Below are positions 1 to 5,100 of a stretch of DNA of 5,100 bases, piece by piece. The DNA comes from a bacterium (GTDB taxonomy: Bacteria > Verrucomicrobiota > Verrucomicrobiae > Limisphaerales > J093), in NCBI GenBank assembly GCA_021839785.1, contig JAKCAB010000145.1, positions 1 through 5,100 on the forward strand, read 5' to 3'. The notes under the pieces are model-generated. The model worked only from the letters and a program-made list of their open reading frames with translations, had not been told where the DNA came from and did not search any database. A program made the translations under genes and the position numbers. Positions within the stretch are counted from its first letter, which is position 1. Each line of letters starts with the position of its first letter.

Positions 1-834
1 CTGCGCGAAGTCGAGGCCAAGCTGGCGGCGTGCATCGAGATCGCCGAATGGCCGGGCGGCACACGCGCGCTGGAAACGCCGCTCTTCGCGCAGGCCGATT
101 GCGTGAGCGCGATGGGCAGCGACGAGACGCTGGCACGGCTGCACGAAGTGGTGCCGGCGCACGTGCGGTTCCTCGGCTACGGTCACCGGCTCAGCTTCGG
201 CTACGTGGCGCACGAATTGTTGTCGAGCCACGCGTTGCCGAAGGTGGCGGCGGCGGCGGCGCGCGACGTGGCGGCGTGGAACCAGCTTGGTTGCCTGTCG
301 CCACACGCGTTTTTCGTCGAGGCCGGCGGTCGCAACCCACCGGAGCGTTTTGCAGAGGCGTTGGCGGAGGAACTCGCGCGGTGCGAGCAGGCCCAACCGC
401 GCGGCACGCTGCCGGTGGCCGAGGCCGCGGCCATCGCGGCGCGGCGCGCCTTTTACGAAGTCCGCGCGGCGCATTCGCGTGACACCCAACTGTGGGCCAG
501 TCCCGGCTCGACCGCCTGGACGGTCGTCTTTGAGAACGGCCCGCGGCTCTCGGCGTCGTGCCTGAACCGGTTCGTGTACGTGAAGGCGGTGGCGGGCATC
601 GACGAGGCATTGGCGGGCGCGGACGAGTTTCGCGGCAAGATCGCCACCGTTGGCCTGGCGGCGTCGGGCACCCGCGAGCAGGCGCTGGTTTTGCGACTGT
701 CCCGCTGGGGCGTGCCGCGCGTGTGTCCGCTTGGGCGGATGCAACAACCGCCGCCGACCTGGCGCCACGATGGCCGCCCGGCGTTGGGCGACCTGGTCCG
801 CTGGACCGATTGGGAATTGCCGCCGCGATGGTAA
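1..834 (+). CDS. LuxC-type acyl-CoA / acyl-protein reductase, C-terminal part (5' end outside window)
   Basis: The frame is open from the first base and ends at TAA 832-834, giving 277 codons with the N-terminus missing; full family members are usually above 400 residues. LuxC-family enzymes have an aldehyde-dehydrogenase-like fold and reduce activated fatty acyl groups to aldehydes with NADPH, in the cytosol. Seen in the fragment: a GSDET motif at residues 39-43 typical of the family's cofactor-binding half; the segment WNQLGCLSPH, whose Cys98 (codon 292-294) is the likely thioester-forming nucleophile; an FVYVK strand; and a C-terminal block with PLGRMQ (243-248), HDG (256-258) and LVRWTDWE that I associate with the PVC/Bacteroidetes-type acyl-CoA reductases. 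A GCG-rich run near 244-263 encodes an alanine stretch. The partner acyl-protein synthetase (LuxE type) is not visible and could lie upstream. The physiological product is unknown; bioluminescence is not implied. Family assignment is fairly sure, substrate is not. Confidence 0.82.
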   Translation: MREVEAKLAACIEIAEWPGGTRALETPLFAQADCVSAMGSDETLARLHEVVPAHVRFLGYGHRLSFGYVAHELLSSHALPKVAAAAARDVAAWNQLGCLSPHAFFVEAGGRNPPERFAEALAEELARCEQAQPRGTLPVAEAAAIAARRAFYEVRAAHSRDTQLWASPGSTAWTVVFENGPRLSASCLNRFVYVKAVAGIDEALAGADEFRGKIATVGLAASGTREQALVLRLSRWGVPRVCPLGRMQQPPPTWRHDGRPALGDLVRWTDWELPPRW

Positions 835-869
835 TGAGGCGCGGGGCACGAGGCACGAGGCGCGTGGTG
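835..869 (+). repeat. Left heptamer array (5 units)
   Basis: Five tandem 7-base units read TGAGGCG, CGGGGCA, CGAGGCA, CGAGGCG, CGTGGTG, consensus CGAGGCG. After 869 the periodicity decays (TGAGCGC follows with a shifted register). The array directly abuts the upstream stop codon and lies 23 bases before the first candidate start of the four-helix gene. In register with the right array (read on the minus strand), 27 of 35 bases agree. Confidence 0.75.
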
Positions 870-892
870 ATGAGCGCAGCAAGACGACGAGT

Positions 893-1333
893 ATGAAGGC
901 AGAACAGGTCACCCCAATCGAGATGAGCCACCAAGGCTACCGGAGTCTGGTCGTGTGGCAGGAAGCCAGACAGTTGGCCATCCGGGTTTATCTACTCACC
1001 CGTAAAGACTCGTTCAGCCGGGACTGGGCGTTGACCGACCGGTTGCGGCGGAGCGCCTTGAGCGTGCCGAGCAACATCGCGGAAGGCGACGAGCGCGAGT
1101 CCGACCGTGACTCGGTTCGCTTCTTCCACATCGCCAAGGGATCGCTCGCTGAACTCGCGACTCAATTGGACATCGCCAGCGAAGTGGGCTGTCTGCCAAA
1201 GGCGGAAGCCGAGCTGCTGTTGACAACCTGCAACGAACCCGGTCGCAAACTCGGCGCGCTCGTCAAGGCCCGTTCACGCCGATTCCAATGTGGCACCGCC
1301 GTGAACCGTTTCGACGAGGCTCCCCTCGCATAG
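893..1333 (+). CDS. Four-helix-bundle protein (23S rRNA intervening-sequence protein / Avd-like family)
   Basis: The gene encodes 146 residues from ATG 893. An in-frame ATG at 923 would give 136 residues and starts nearer the conserved domain; neither has a strong Shine-Dalgarno sequence. Family hallmarks are clear: YRSLVVWQEARQLA (16-29, helix 1), LTDRLRRSALSVPSNIAEG (47-65, the signature turn into helix 2), FFHIAKGSLAELATQLDIA (77-95, helix 3) and a final helix around 103-125. Members are usually about 115-130 residues. Known relatives are proteins encoded within 23S rRNA intervening sequences and Avd of diversity-generating retroelements, a pentameric nucleic-acid-binding partner of a reverse transcriptase. 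No reverse transcriptase or rRNA gene is present here, so the role is unknown; RNA or DNA binding is an inference. Pro116 in the last helix and a non-conserved tail (about 127-146) are odd. The stop TAG (1331-1333) abuts the right repeat array. Confidence 0.85.
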   Translation: MKAEQVTPIEMSHQGYRSLVVWQEARQLAIRVYLLTRKDSFSRDWALTDRLRRSALSVPSNIAEGDERESDRDSVRFFHIAKGSLAELATQLDIASEVGCLPKAEAELLLTTCNEPGRKLGALVKARSRRFQCGTAVNRFDEAPLA

Positions 1334-1375
1334 CTCCCCGCGCCTCACACCCCGATCCTCGCGCCCCGCGCCTCA
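1334..1375 (-). repeat. Right heptamer array (6 units, inverted relative to the left array)
   Basis: Read on the minus strand from 1375 down to 1334 the units are TGAGGCG, CGGGGCG, CGAGGAT, CGGGGTG, TGAGGCG, CGGGGAG. They share the CGAGGCG-like consensus of the left array but in opposite orientation, and the first two and a half units repeat the left array's outer end with one mismatch. The array starts immediately after the four-helix gene's TAG stop. A transcript across the cassette could fold the two arrays into a long imperfect stem enclosing the gene. Confidence 0.75.
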
Positions 1376-1384
1376 CCCCCTCCC

Positions 1385-1744
1385 ATGAAAATCGAGCTCC
1401 GAAAAACGTTCCAATTCGAGGCCGCGCACCTGCTGCCGCATTTGCCGGAGACCCACAAATGCCGGCGCCTGCACGGTCACAGCTTCCAGGCGGAGATTGT
1501 CGTGGCCGGCGAATGCGACGAGCGGCTCGGCTGGTTGATCGACTACGCGGACATCACCCAGGCGTTCAAGCCGCTCTGGGAACAGCTCGATCACCGTTAC
1601 TTGAACGAGGTGCCCGGCCTGGAAAATCCAACCAGCGAAAACATCGCCCGGTGGATTTGGGACCGGCTCAAGCCGGGCCTGCCGTTGTTGATCGAAGTGC
1701 AGGTGGCCGAGACCTGCACCGCGCGGTGCGTGTACCGGGGTTGA
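1385..1744 (+). CDS. queD: 6-carboxy-5,6,7,8-tetrahydropterin synthase (QueD)
   Basis: This 119-residue cytosolic protein belongs to the 6-pyruvoyl-tetrahydropterin synthase fold. QueD converts 7,8-dihydroneopterin triphosphate to 6-carboxytetrahydropterin, the second step toward preQ0, queuosine and other 7-deazaguanines. The sequence closely resembles E. coli QueD along its whole length. Zinc ligands are His15 (FEAAH), His30 and His32 (RLHGH); the catalytic Cys26 lies in HKCRRLHGH; Asp69-His70 in LDHRYLN form the catalytic relay; Glu109 in ETCTA binds the pterin. The NPTSE motif (81-85) and the YRG C-terminus are also typical, so the gene looks intact. The ATG at 1385 fits the family N-terminus exactly, but the leader is pyrimidine-rich with no Shine-Dalgarno sequence. 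No other queuosine gene (queC, queE, queF) is visible. It follows the cassette by nine bases and may have been co-transcribed with the upstream reductase. Confidence 0.95.
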   Translation: MKIELRKTFQFEAAHLLPHLPETHKCRRLHGHSFQAEIVVAGECDERLGWLIDYADITQAFKPLWEQLDHRYLNEVPGLENPTSENIARWIWDRLKPGLPLLIEVQVAETCTARCVYRG

Positions 1745-1760
1745 GCGGCAACGTGCCGCT
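1744..1760. terminator. Hairpin between convergent genes, possible bidirectional terminator
   Basis: AGCGGCA (1744-1750) and TGCCGCT (1754-1760) form a perfect 7-bp stem with a three-base loop ACG. The stem begins with the last base of the queD stop codon and sits nine bases from the end of the convergent oxidoreductase gene. The position between converging 3' ends suits termination in both directions. No T-run follows on either strand (only AAAAT at 1766-1770), so it may act weakly or serve as a 3'-end stabiliser. Confidence 0.5.
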
Positions 1761-1769
1761 GGCGCAAAA

Positions 1770-3080
1770 TCAAGCCGCCAGCAGCGGCGCTTCCTGCGTC
1801 TCCAACGGCTGCCCCACCGGCAACTCCGCCGGCAACGGCGTGAACTCGCGAATCCAGATCCAGAGTTGCGAGAGGTCCTTGTTCACGTCGCCGCTCAGGC
1901 AGTCGGTAATCAGGCCGGCGGCGTCGGGGTATTTGTCCATGACGCGCTTGAAGCTGAAGTCCCGATCGTAGAAGGCACACACGAGCTTGCGCATGTTCTC
2001 GATGCCTTGCCGCAAGGTCTCCGCGTAGCCGGCGAACCGGGAAGGCGAAAAGTCGCGCGCCACCAGCGCTTCATGGACGTAATCCGCCGCCATCACGCCG
2101 CTCTTCAAGGCCAGCATCACCCCGCTGCTGAACACCGGGTCAAGGAAGCAAAACGCGTCGCCGGCCAGGAGCAGGCCTTCCGTGCCGCAGTGGCGCGCGT
2201 GAGAGGTGTACTCGCTGATGATGTAATGCGGGCCGACCTGCTCGCCGGTCGAAAGGTGGTCGGCGATCCAGCGGTTTTCCTGCACCTCGCGGTCGAAAAT
2301 GGCCTTGGTATCCTTCACGCCGCCGCGTGTCAGATATTTGCCTTCGGCCACGACGCCGACGCTCACCCTGTCGTTGTGCTGGGGAATGTGCCAGAACCAG
2401 CCGCGCTCCGGCACGAACGCCACCGCCGTCTGGCCTTCGTCGATGCCGGGCTCGCGTTTCGAGCCGCGGTAATAAGTCCAGACGGCGACCTTGTTCAGAT
2501 ACGGGTCTTTCACGCGCCAGCCGTTCCGCGTCGCTGCGAAACCCTCCTTGCCGGAGCAGTCCAGCGTGATCGGCGCGCGGTACTCGGCGGACGTGCCATC
2601 GTGGTGCCGCGCGCGCACGCCCACCACGCGCTGGCCTTCGCGCAGCAACTCGGTCACCGCGGTCTGCTCGCGCACGTGGGCGCCTTTTTCGCGGGCGTGG
2701 TCGAGGAGCATCTGGTCGAACTCGGACCGCAACACCTGCCAGGTTTGGGCGATGGTTTCCTTGTCGTACCGCGTGTAGAAGTAAAAGGGCTGCGAGGCTT
2801 TGCCGTTCGGCTGGATGAACCGGACGCTGTATTTCTGTTGAAACGCGGACGCCCGCATCTTGGGGATCAGGCCCAGCCGCTCCAGCGGTTGATACGTGAA
2901 CGGAATCAACGATTCTCCGATGTGGTAACGCGGGAAGCGCTCACGTTCGAGCACGAGCACCCGGTGGCCGTGGTCGGCGAGCAGCGTCGCCGCGCTCGAC
3001 CCCGCCGGCCCGCCACCGATGACAAGGACATCCCAATCGTTCTGGCTTCCAGACTTCATAATCCGACTAGAGTGCCGCAT
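1770..3080 (-). CDS. NAD(P)/FAD-dependent oxidoreductase, halogenase / geranylgeranyl-reductase superfamily
   Basis: The gene encodes 436 residues. An N-terminal FAD-binding Rossmann motif, VIGGGPAGSSAA (20-31), is followed by Glu45 at the end of the second strand, PRYHIGESLIP (50-60), the conserved TWQVLRSEFDQMLLDHA segment (113-129), WFWHIP (228-233) and the second FAD motif GLLLAGDAFCFLDPVFSSGV (302-321). This order is typical of group-A flavin monooxygenase-fold enzymes that include flavin-dependent halogenases. WxWxIP is a halogenase hallmark, and Lys83 lies where halogenases carry their active-site lysine, but many non-halogenating relatives keep similar sequence, so substrate and reaction stay open. 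There is no signal peptide or obvious membrane helix. The start at 3080 is preferred over Met8 (3059) because GAGG (3089-3092) lies eight bases upstream. It is convergent with queD and divergent from hemY. Confidence 0.85.
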   Translation of the reverse strand: MRHSSRIMKSGSQNDWDVLVIGGGPAGSSAATLLADHGHRVLVLERERFPRYHIGESLIPFTYQPLERLGLIPKMRASAFQQKYSVRFIQPNGKASQPFYFYTRYDKETIAQTWQVLRSEFDQMLLDHAREKGAHVREQTAVTELLREGQRVVGVRARHHDGTSAEYRAPITLDCSGKEGFAATRNGWRVKDPYLNKVAVWTYYRGSKREPGIDEGQTAVAFVPERGWFWHIPQHNDRVSVGVVAEGKYLTRGGVKDTKAIFDREVQENRWIADHLSTGEQVGPHYIISEYTSHARHCGTEGLLLAGDAFCFLDPVFSSGVMLALKSGVMAADYVHEALVARDFSPSRFAGYAETLRQGIENMRKLVCAFYDRDFSFKRVMDKYPDAAGLITDCLSGDVNKDLSQLWIWIREFTPLPAELPVGQPLETQEAPLLAA

Positions 3081-3193
3081 CGGCTCCGCCTCGCAAGTGG
3101 GCGGGGCGATTTCCCGGGACGGACGTCCACGCCCGCGGATTCGGTGCGGCTGCGGTTTGACGCGGCTCGGGTTGCTGGCAGACTCGGCGAACC
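3081..3193. promoter_or_regulatory. Divergent intergenic region between the FAD oxidoreductase gene and hemY
   Basis: These 113 bases separate two divergent flavoenzyme genes and must hold both promoters unless transcription enters from further away. The content is GC-rich. An 8-base palindrome GGACGTCC lies at 3121-3128 near the centre, a possible regulator site but too short to assert. TTGACG at 3157-3162 resembles a -35 element, yet no matching -10 box at the right spacing is visible before the hemY start. Confidence 0.35.
3084..3092 (-). promoter_or_regulatory. Ribosome binding site of the FAD oxidoreductase gene
   Basis: On the minus strand GAGGCGGAG precedes the ATG at 3080, with GAGG eight bases away. 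This is one of the better Shine-Dalgarno matches in the window and decides the start: the alternative Met8 has only TCGGATT before it. Confidence 0.55.
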
Positions 3194-4609
3194 GTGAACA
3201 GCGAGCCTTCGCCGTACAAAAAGCCGTCAGTCGCCATCGCCGGCGCCGGGATCACCGGCTTGACCGCCGCGTTCCGCCTCCGCCAGGCCGGCGTGAACGT
3301 GACGCTGTACGAAGCCGGCAGTCGCGCCGGCGGCGTGATCCAGTCCGTGCGCGAACACGGCTTCCTGGCCGAGTTCGGGCCGAACTCGATTCTCGAAACC
3401 TCGGGCAAGATCAGTTCGCTCATTCGTGACGCCGGCCTGGAGCCGCGCCGGATGTACTCCGATCCCGCAGCCGAGAATCGTTACCTGGTCCGCGGTGCGC
3501 GCCCGGTGAGTCTGCCCGCCTCGCCGCTGAAGTTTTTTGGCACCGCACTTTTCTCGCTCGGCGCCAAGCTGCGGCTGCTGCGCGAGCCTTTCATCCGGCG
3601 CGCACCGGCGGACATCGAAGAAAGCGTCGCCCAATTCGTCCTGCGCCGGCTCGGTCAGGAATGGCTCGATTACGCCATCAATCCGATGATCGCCGGCATT
3701 TACGCGGGCGACCCGGCGCGGCTTTCCGTGACCTACGGTTTCCCGAAACTCCAGGCACTCGAGCAACGTTACGGCTCGCTCATCCTCGGCCAAATCCGCG
3801 GCGCCAAGGAGCGCAAGGCCCGCGGCGAGGTCTCGAAACAGGAGGCGAAGAAGGTGTCGTTCGACGAAGGCCTGCAGGTGCTCACCGACACGCTGGCGGC
3901 GAGCCTCGGATCGGCGTTGAAGTTGAATTCGCCGGTCGCCCGGCTCGAACAGAACACCGCGGGCTGGCGCGTGACCGTGCGCGCGAACAGTGGCGAGACC
4001 GCGTCGGACCACGCCGCGGTGCTGTTGGCGGCGCCCGCCTACAAACTGGCCGAGCTGGATCTCCGGTCACCCGCCGGTTTGAGTCTGGTGCCGCTGCGCG
4101 ACATCCATTACCCGCCGGTGGCCAGCGTGGTGCTGGGGTTCCGGCGCGAGGACGTGCCACATCCACTCGACGGCTTTGGCATGTTGGTCCCGGCGGTGGA
4201 GCGGTTCAGCATCTTGGGCACCCTGTTCTCGTCCTCGCTGTTTCCGAACCGCGCCCCCGCCGGCCACGTCCTGCTCACGACTTACGTCGGTGGCGTGCGT
4301 GCCCCCGAATTGGCGCTGCGGCCGGAATCGGAACTGGTGGCGCTGACCGTGAAAGACCTGCGCACGATCCTGGGCGTGCGCGGCGAACCGACCTACCAGC
4401 ATTGCGTGCTTTACGGGAAGGCGATTCCGCAATACGAGGTCGGCTACGGCCGCTTCAAGGCGCTCATGGACGAGGCTGAGGCGAAGGCGCCGGGCCTGTT
4501 CCTGGCCGGCCATTTCCGCAACGGCATCTCGCTGGGCGACTCGATCCTGGCCGGCCACGATGTGGCGGAGCGGATTCGCGGCTGGCTGGGGCGAAGCCAG
4601 AGCGGTTAG
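3194..4609 (+). CDS. hemY: Protoporphyrinogen / coproporphyrinogen III oxidase (HemY type, also called HemG in some annotations)
   Basis: The gene encodes 471 residues, normal for the oxygen-dependent FAD family. The enzyme removes six electrons from a porphyrinogen late in heme synthesis, giving protoporphyrin IX or, in the coproporphyrin-dependent route, coproporphyrin III; which applies cannot be told here. Visible features: dinucleotide-binding motif VAIAGAGITGL (13-23), ribose-binding Glu40 in LYEAGSRAGG, then EFGPNSI (60-66), a central substrate domain with NPMIAGIYAGDP, and the C-terminal FAD segment PGLFLAGHFRNGISLGDS (433-450). It has no signal peptide or clear membrane helix; relatives associate with the membrane surface. 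The start is GTG 3194: an in-frame stop TGA at 3158-3160 and absence of other start codons make it the only good choice, although its Shine-Dalgarno sequence is poor. It has no co-directional heme neighbour in the window. Confidence 0.93.
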   Translation: MNSEPSPYKKPSVAIAGAGITGLTAAFRLRQAGVNVTLYEAGSRAGGVIQSVREHGFLAEFGPNSILETSGKISSLIRDAGLEPRRMYSDPAAENRYLVRGARPVSLPASPLKFFGTALFSLGAKLRLLREPFIRRAPADIEESVAQFVLRRLGQEWLDYAINPMIAGIYAGDPARLSVTYGFPKLQALEQRYGSLILGQIRGAKERKARGEVSKQEAKKVSFDEGLQVLTDTLAASLGSALKLNSPVARLEQNTAGWRVTVRANSGETASDHAAVLLAAPAYKLAELDLRSPAGLSLVPLRDIHYPPVASVVLGFRREDVPHPLDGFGMLVPAVERFSILGTLFSSSLFPNRAPAGHVLLTTYVGGVRAPELALRPESELVALTVKDLRTILGVRGEPTYQHCVLYGKAIPQYEVGYGRFKALMDEAEAKAPGLFLAGHFRNGISLGDSILAGHDVAERIRGWLGRSQSG

Positions 4610-4968
4610 TAGCACCGGCGCGGGCGCGAGAGTAAGCGGTTATCGCGCGTGACCATCGAAACCGCCAGCCGATCAGGCTACGATTGTCAGGACTTGGCTG
4701 CGGACCGCGGCAAGAACAGGCCAAAGCCAAGCCAACCCAAGGTTCGCAGAACGTCTCTCAGCTTTGGACCACCCACTTCACCCGGGGACCGATATTTCCC
4801 CTGTGTTTGATACCCTTCGCGGGCGGGGCACGAAGGAACGCGCTTAACCCGAGACGCTTCTATGCCAATCGCGGCAGCCGGTAATGAGAGCATGAAATCA
4901 GGAGGGCGTGAGACAAAAATCAGGCAAGAAGGATTGAGGTTCAGTTTTTTCGTGACAGGATATCTAGC
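4610..4968. other. Intergenic region without a convincing gene
   Basis: These 359 bases hold no frame with recognisable protein features. A second TAG follows the hemY stop at once. A 7-bp inverted repeat, CTTGGCT (4693-4699) and AGCCAAG (4725-4731), encloses a 25-base loop. GCGGGGCACGA at 4823-4833 repeats eleven bases of the left heptamer array. Composition changes near 4880 from GC-rich to AT-richer, with runs such as CAAAAATC and GTTTTTTC. A 26-codon frame at 4892-4972 overlaps the next start codon. No clear terminator for hemY was found. Confidence 0.6.
4957..4960 (+). promoter_or_regulatory. Ribosome binding site of the gene starting at 4969
   Basis: AGGA lies eight bases before ATG 4969, a good Shine-Dalgarno position. 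TTGAGG at 4934-4939 could be a -35 element with AGGATA 17 bases later, but that would overlap this site and put transcription start at the ATG, so I do not call a promoter. Confidence 0.5.
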
Positions 4969-5100
4969 ATGACAGATATTCACGGCGTGAACTCCAGTCA
5001 CTCCGCTCAACTCTTCCAGCAAATCGCTCAAATCAAACGCATGGAACGCGGCAAGTTGACCGTCATGCGCCAAACCCCGGACGGGCCCTACTACAAGCTG
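4969..5100 (+). CDS. Unrecognised small-protein gene, N-terminal 44 codons (3' end outside window)
   Basis: An ATG at 4969 with a good ribosome binding site opens a frame that continues to the window edge. An in-frame TGA at 4909-4911 and the lack of other start codons between make this start likely. The visible protein is hydrophilic: a polar start, then a probable amphipathic helix AQLFQQIAQIKRMERGKL (13-30), followed by TVMRQTPDGPYYKL. The pattern of a basic helix followed by a GPYY segment recalls small uncharacterised proteins, some DUF6788-like, that occur near mobile elements, but the fragment is too short to assign. Its first codons and leader are less GC-rich than the rest of the window, which could indicate acquisition. 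Function is unknown. Confidence 0.6.
   Translation, partial: MTDIHGVNSSHSAQLFQQIAQIKRMERGKLTVMRQTPDGPYYKL

Larger units (their letters stand above)
835..1375. mobile_element. Putative small cassette: four-helix-bundle gene between inverted heptamer arrays
   Basis: The unit begins at the base after the TAA of the upstream reductase and ends ten bases before the queD ATG. Its outermost 19 bases are an inverted repeat: TGAGGCGCGGGGCACGAGG at 835-853 and, on the minus strand, TGAGGCGCGGGGCGCGAGG at 1375-1357, 18 of 19 identical. Both ends continue inward as tandem 7-base units. The only gene inside is the four-helix-bundle CDS. No target-site duplication is visible at the outer edges and no transposase is encoded, so mobility is inferred, not shown. 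Related four-helix proteins are encoded in intervening sequences of 23S rRNA genes, whose ends are also complementary; the resemblance in layout is the reason for this call. Alternatives are an intergenic repeat family that happens to flank the gene, or RNA hairpins that regulate it. Confidence 0.45.

Noticed and set aside
244..275. GCG trinucleotide run as a microsatellite
   Set aside because: It lies inside the reductase frame and simply encodes an alanine-rich helix in GC-rich codons.
650..892. N-terminal extension of the four-helix gene upstream of ATG 893
   Set aside because: The extension would overlap the reductase in another frame and translate the heptamer array; the family domain starts after residue 10 of the 893 form.
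191..934. Open frame on the minus strand opposite the acyl-CoA reductase
   Set aside because: Proline/arginine-rich translation with no domain; the plus strand carries conserved LuxC-type motifs.
1866..3197. Long open frame on the plus strand opposite the FAD oxidoreductase
   Set aside because: It is a mirror of the G/C-biased codons of the real minus-strand gene, lacks any recognisable motif, and would overlap hemY's start. The minus-strand frame has complete family motifs.
3227..4012. Open frame on the minus strand opposite hemY
   Set aside because: Antisense shadow of a clearly assigned gene, with arginine/alanine-rich low-complexity translation.
4624..4648. Hairpin GCGCGA / TCGCGC after hemY as a terminator
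   Set aside because: Only six base pairs with a 13-base loop and no T-run; expected often in GC-rich DNA.
4784..4801. Hairpin GGGGA / TCCCC
   Set aside because: Five base pairs, eight-base loop, no T-run and no gene end nearby.
4684..4884. 66-residue plus-strand frame in the gap after hemY
   Set aside because: No ribosome binding site, no domain and unremarkable composition; likely chance.
4687..5073. 128-residue frame on the minus strand at the right end
   Set aside because: No recognisable motif, and it runs antisense to the better-supported frame from 4969 with its ribosome binding site.

Overview
The window is GC-rich chromosomal DNA from a bacterium. High GC, codons rich in G/C at third positions, mostly weak Shine-Dalgarno sequences and the protein types together suggest Verrucomicrobiota or a related PVC-type lineage. 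That placement is an inference from protein style only. No rRNA, tRNA, CRISPR array or transposase gene was seen.

Layout. Positions 1-834 (+) hold the C-terminal 277 codons of a LuxC-type acyl-CoA reductase. Positions 835-1375 hold a compact unit: a small four-helix-bundle protein gene (893-1333, +; relative of 23S rRNA intervening-sequence proteins and of Avd) lying between two arrays of degenerate 7-base repeats in opposite orientation. The outer 19 bases of the two arrays match at 18 of 19 positions as an inverted repeat. queD (1385-1744, +), for queuosine/7-deazaguanine synthesis, follows ten bases later. A short perfect hairpin separates queD from a convergent FAD-dependent oxidoreductase gene (1770-3080, -) of the halogenase/geranylgeranyl-reductase superfamily. 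A 113-base divergent intergenic region leads to hemY (3194-4609, +), an FAD-dependent porphyrinogen oxidase of heme synthesis. A 359-base gap without a convincing gene follows, AT-richer at its right end. At 4969 a new, unrecognised small gene begins and runs off the window.

The genes do not form one obvious pathway. The reductase and queD are co-directional and would be about 10 bases apart without the four-helix unit, so they may have been a tight pair that the unit split. The two FAD enzymes are divergently transcribed and could share a control region. The most notable observation is the four-helix-bundle gene packaged between inverted heptamer arrays. It starts at the base after the upstream stop codon and looks like a small mobile or RNA-folding cassette.
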